The notes under the pieces are model-generated. The model ran no database searches. It was given only the letters and a program-made list of their open reading frames with translations, and was not told where the DNA came from. DNA of 59,200 nucleotides, from contig JAQUMN010000020.1 of the NCBI GenBank assembly GCA_028718125.1, positions 1 through 59,200 on the forward strand. Reading direction: 5' to 3'. The DNA comes from Kiritimatiellia bacterium. GTDB lineage: Bacteria; Verrucomicrobiota; Kiritimatiellia; JAAZAB01. Positions 59,116 through 59,200 of this stretch are shown one piece after another (the first letter of the stretch is position 1; each line of letters starts with the position of its first letter). The position numbers were made by a program, and so were the translations under genes.

Positions 59116-59200
59116 TCAATACGGCAATTGGATAACCGCCTTGTTCATAAAAGTGATGCCGATGCCGAGAATCGTGACCAGCCCCATGCCGCAACCGAAT
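59116..59200 (-). CDS. FtsX-like ABC permease, C-terminal end (partial)
   Basis: The last 27 codons read FGCGMGLVTILGIGI and TFMNKAVIQLPY, then TGA (59118-59116). A hydrophobic helix near the C-terminus and position 16 bp before the ATPase start fit the FtsX/MacB-type permease normally encoded with LolD. The rest lies right of the window. Confidence 0.6.
   Translation of the reverse strand, partial: FGCGMGLVTILGIGITFMNKAVIQLPY

Overview
The window is GC-rich, gene-dense bacterial DNA with no plasmid, phage or replication-origin genes. Several traits point, tentatively, to the PVC group (Kiritimatiellota/Lentisphaerota/Verrucomicrobiota-like): many large secreted glycosidases, a GntR-LacI hybrid regulator, FG-GAP proteins, a lone GspK-L-M set, and intergenic hairpins built from 9-nt repeats. 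No rRNA is present, so taxonomy is inference.

Layout. 1-0.95 kb: a GIY-YIG nuclease ORF and a short palindromic repeat abut a beheaded FNR-type reductase. 1.0-1.4 kb: a small membrane protein with a Cys-rich tail. 1.9-5.9 kb: a hybrid GntR/LacI regulator, a DapA/NanA-family lyase, two small coupled unknown proteins and a PIG-L deacetylase, probably amino-sugar or acylated-sugar catabolism. 6.4-15.9 kb: a glycan locus with an AraC regulator divergent from a GH2-like enzyme, a GH20-domain protein, a BNR/sialidase-fold protein and a Gfo/Idh/MocA oxidoreductase. 16.2-17.9 kb: aspartate ammonia-lyase, bracketed by a tRNA 3' remnant and tRNA-Lys(CUU). 18.4-22.8 kb: a 1469-aa GH13 plus amylo-1,6-glucosidase fusion. 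22.9-31.5 kb: ExbB-ExbD-TonB, PlsY, GpsA, a TPR protein invaded by repeats, and GspK-GspL-GspM-like genes. 31.5-34.8 kb: YqjD/YqjE-like membrane proteins, a PUR-alpha-like mini-protein, CobS and CobT. 34.9-36.5 kb: an FG-GAP/SGNH secreted hydrolase.

36.7-43.9 kb is the most system-like segment. It is a compact minus-strand operon with a membrane protein, a winged-helix regulator, a second membrane protein, an exosortase (XrtK type), a 985-aa polytopic VIT-domain protein ending in an MSEP/PEP-CTERM-like sorting tail, and a membrane-anchored protein. A perfect 14-bp palindrome lies upstream. It looks like a dedicated one-enzyme, one-substrate protein-sorting system with its own regulator.

44.3-48.3 kb holds a UvrD/PcrA-like helicase, a YihY/BrkB membrane protein and a Nudix hydrolase. 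48.6-58.4 kb is a probable acquired or rearranged island. A LacI regulator is divergent from a 1342-aa ThuA-like/HEAT/glycosidase fusion, an FG-GAP protein and a GH84-like hexosaminidase, followed by a truncated beta-helix gene. The segment is bracketed by a truncated, Walker-B-mutated copy (48.6 kb) and the intact copy (58.4 kb) of the same LolD-type ABC ATPase gene. The window ends in the C-terminus of the partner FtsX-like permease.

Across the window, intergenic spaces, and once a coding region, carry several families of short dispersed hairpin repeats. These are unusually well represented and are reported individually.
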